From NCBI GenBank assembly GCA_025345505.1, contig JANVCC010000064.1:631838-695837 (forward strand): 64,000 nucleotides of DNA, given 5' to 3'. A model generated the notes under the pieces. That model did not search any database, was not told the DNA's origin, and was given only the letters and a program-made list of their open reading frames with translations. Every line of letters begins with the position of its first letter. Within the stretch, counting starts at the first letter, position 1. A program made the position numbers and the translations under genes. This DNA is from Todiramphus chloris collaris. Taxonomy: Eukaryota > Chordata > Aves > Coraciiformes > Alcedinidae. Below, one piece after another: positions 62,132 to 64,000 of this stretch.

Positions 62132-62247
62132 ACCAGCTTCATCCTAAACCATGTAGCCCAAGCTGCTTCATCCCAAACCATGTGCCAGAAGCTGTTTCAT
62201 CCCAAACCATGTATCAGAAGCTGTTTCATCCCAAACCATGTGCCAGG
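62132..62247. repeat. 29-bp minisatellite, 4 units
   Basis: Units at 62132-62160, 62161-62189, 62190-62218 and 62219-62247 carry the shared core TTCATCC(C/T)AAACCATGT. The last three differ from each other at only 2-4 positions; the first is more diverged. Since 29 is not a multiple of three, it shifts frame each unit, so the 161- and 126-codon frames crossing it are not coding repeats. Confidence 0.92.
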
Positions 62248-64000
62248 ACCTGGAGTTGGGTCCATGCCCTCTTCTCTTGCTTCTGAGGAATTATTCTCCC
62301 AGACTCCAGCCAGGAGCTGCTGGCAGTCCAGCACCTTGAAGAGGCTGATGGCAACCAGATGGTCCAAAACCAACACCACTTTCTTGACTGATGAGGTTGG
62401 ACCTACGTGCAACTGTATGGTCCATCAAGTGGGTTTGTATAACTTTCAGAGAGAGCAAGATGCCACCTTTCCTTCTTGGCTACTCCTCTAGCTGCTGCTT
62501 TGTGCCTAAAATACCAGCTCTGAGAATAAGCCCAGACAGAGACCAGAGAAAATTTATTTTACTTTCCTTTCCTTTCCTTCAATCTTGTGCATTTCTTCTT
62601 CAGATCAATTTTCTTGGCTGGCTTTAAAGTCTGATGCTGGTGGTGGCTTCCTCGGGTCTACAACTGGTAGGCAGGCATTACCTTCCTACCTCCCAACTAT
62701 CAGAAGATAAAACACCATCCTGGGCAGCAAACATTACAAACTGAAATGTGGTCCTCTGTGGGAAGCCCTCCCTGCCTGTTCTCATGGTCTCATGGACCAT
62801 GCTGTGGGGAGACAAGTAGGATCTGGAGGCTTTGCATCAGGACTGACATTAAATCTTGCCCTTGATGAGATGACCTTGGTGGAGGGGTTGTTTTCCACCA
62901 CCCCTCCATCTCTTTTGAGAAGCACTGCAGGGCATAAATAATACGTTGCATGACAGGAGGTCGAGGCAGGTCACCCTCAAGGACCTTTAGGGATGTGTTT
63001 CCCCGGGCAGCTCTGGCTGGAGACAAGCCAAAGGCAACAGCAGGACCCCATCCCATCCACAGTATGATATTTCCCTGAGAGCAGATGATTTTGGAGCACA
63101 CACATGGTTCCTATGAGCTCGAGATCACACAGGTGGGCTCCTGTCTTTGGGGGCTGAAAAGAAGCCGTGGTGCTGGTCCCTCGCACCTGGTTACTGATGA
63201 AGAAGTGTTCTCCCTTGGGTTATGAACCTCTTCTTAGGGTCATCTTTTGGGCTCTTTCAGCCTGACGTTAGAAGGAATCCCTTTGTAAACCCCTTAAAAT
63301 ACCTTTTTTCTCTCCATTCCTGGAGAGCTATCAGAGAAATACCAGCGTTTTCTCTCGATTTCTGAAGAGCAAAGTGGTTGAACATCCGCTTTTTGATGTA
63401 TTTTCACACAGGGCAGGAAAAAAGGCTATGGAAAGTGTCAATCCTGAAAGGAGCTGCAGCCAGGCTGTGGCTGGGAGCACCAGGGCTGCGTTTCTCACAG
63501 CATAAAATAACCCAAAAGCTCTTTGCTGAGGCCAGGAGCAAAAAAAAGACAACTTATATTTTCTTAACCCTCTTCCCCTCCACTTTTTTTCTTGGAAAAA
63601 AGACACGTTAGTGCCCAGGGCAAGCCCAAAGCCTTCCAGCCCTGAAGCAGAAAGAGCTCAACCCTCTCCTAAGTAGATCCAAATGGGTTTTTTAAAATTA
63701 TTTTTTTTGCTTGCATGGCAAGTGCTCCTCTCTCCCCATCCCAGCTGCCCTGGGAAAGCGCATCACAGGTCTCAACATCAGCATCGTGTGGGCAGAGGCT
63801 CAGATGTGCTGGGACCTCAGTAAATTCAGCTTTGCCCCAGGGAAATGAAAAAGAGCTGAGAAATTATTAAGGAAAAATAATGACAATTTGGCCAAATCAC
63901 TGCCCAGAATTTAAAAACCAATAATGTTAAAGAATTTGCTGAGTGTAGCTGTGTTGTATGAGATCTGAAAGGTGCTCCTCCTCCTTAATGGCTTTCCCGT
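62248..64000. other. Gene-free unique sequence
   Basis: No gene is recognised to the window end. A (TTTCC)n run of about 3.6 units lies at 62562-62579 and T-rich stretches lie near 63590 and 63690-63710. Confidence 0.55.

Noticed and set aside
62100..62500. 161- and 126-codon frames through the 29-bp repeat
   Set aside because: A 29-bp unit shifts frame each copy, so the repeat is not a coding repeat; no domain is seen.

Overview
The window looks like non-coding chromosomal DNA from a vertebrate, most likely a bird. The best evidence is a set of 5'-truncated CR1-type LINE copies that keep the characteristic 3' end (a 'GATGATCTTTAAGGTCCC'-like stretch followed by ATTCTATGA-type octamers). Such 3' stubs are the dominant interspersed repeat of birds; turtles and crocodilians also carry CR1 and cannot be formally excluded. 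There are also several old fragments that resemble the MIR/CORE-SINE core. I see no bacterial-style gene arrangement, no rRNA, no convincing tRNA, no CRISPR array, and no protein-coding gene I can recognise. Open reading frames are short, occur on both strands at once, often lack an ATG, and show no recognisable domain.

Layout. 1-14.8 kb: unique sequence with a degenerate 30-bp tandem repeat (0.83-0.92 kb), MIR-like fragments (5.4, 6.4, 12.5, 13.2 kb) and AT-rich, homeodomain-motif-rich blocks (about 9.0, 11.2 and 11.8 kb). 14.8-18.0 kb is the most structured locus. A 135-bp block occurs twice in direct orientation (14885 and 16854, 5 mismatches, no indels). The second copy ends about 90 bp before a short, dense CpG island (17079-17342) that contains a TATA box, an inverted repeat just upstream of it, and a small ATG ORF in strong Kozak context. 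A CR1 copy follows at 17.5-18.0 kb. 18-31 kb: mostly featureless, with two AATAAA-plus-poly(A) signatures (21.46 and 22.11 kb), a very G-rich tract (22.2 kb), two further MIR-like cores, a CR1 tail (27.8 kb), a 21-bp minisatellite (28.6 kb) and a second CpG cluster (31.0 kb). 31-45 kb: unique sequence with several AT-rich blocks that look like conserved non-coding elements. 45-56 kb: five CR1 pieces; two (45.3 and 55.1 kb) are almost identical over about 170 bp, and one (55.7 kb, minus strand) has an expanded tail. A 23-bp minisatellite and a CTCF-like motif sit at 49.9-50.1 kb. 56.5-57.3 kb: a long pyrimidine-only (plus strand) satellite tract interrupted by a 100-N assembly gap. 57.4-64 kb: unique sequence with a 29-bp minisatellite (62.1-62.25 kb).

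No genes can be shown to work together here. The sparse repeats, scattered homeodomain/POU/GATA-like motifs and isolated CpG islands fit a regulatory gene desert or a large intron, but that is inference. No undescribed biological system was found. The strongest candidates for follow-up are the duplicated 135-bp block with its neighbouring CpG/TATA promoter, the near-identical CR1 pair, and the polypyrimidine tract at the assembly gap.
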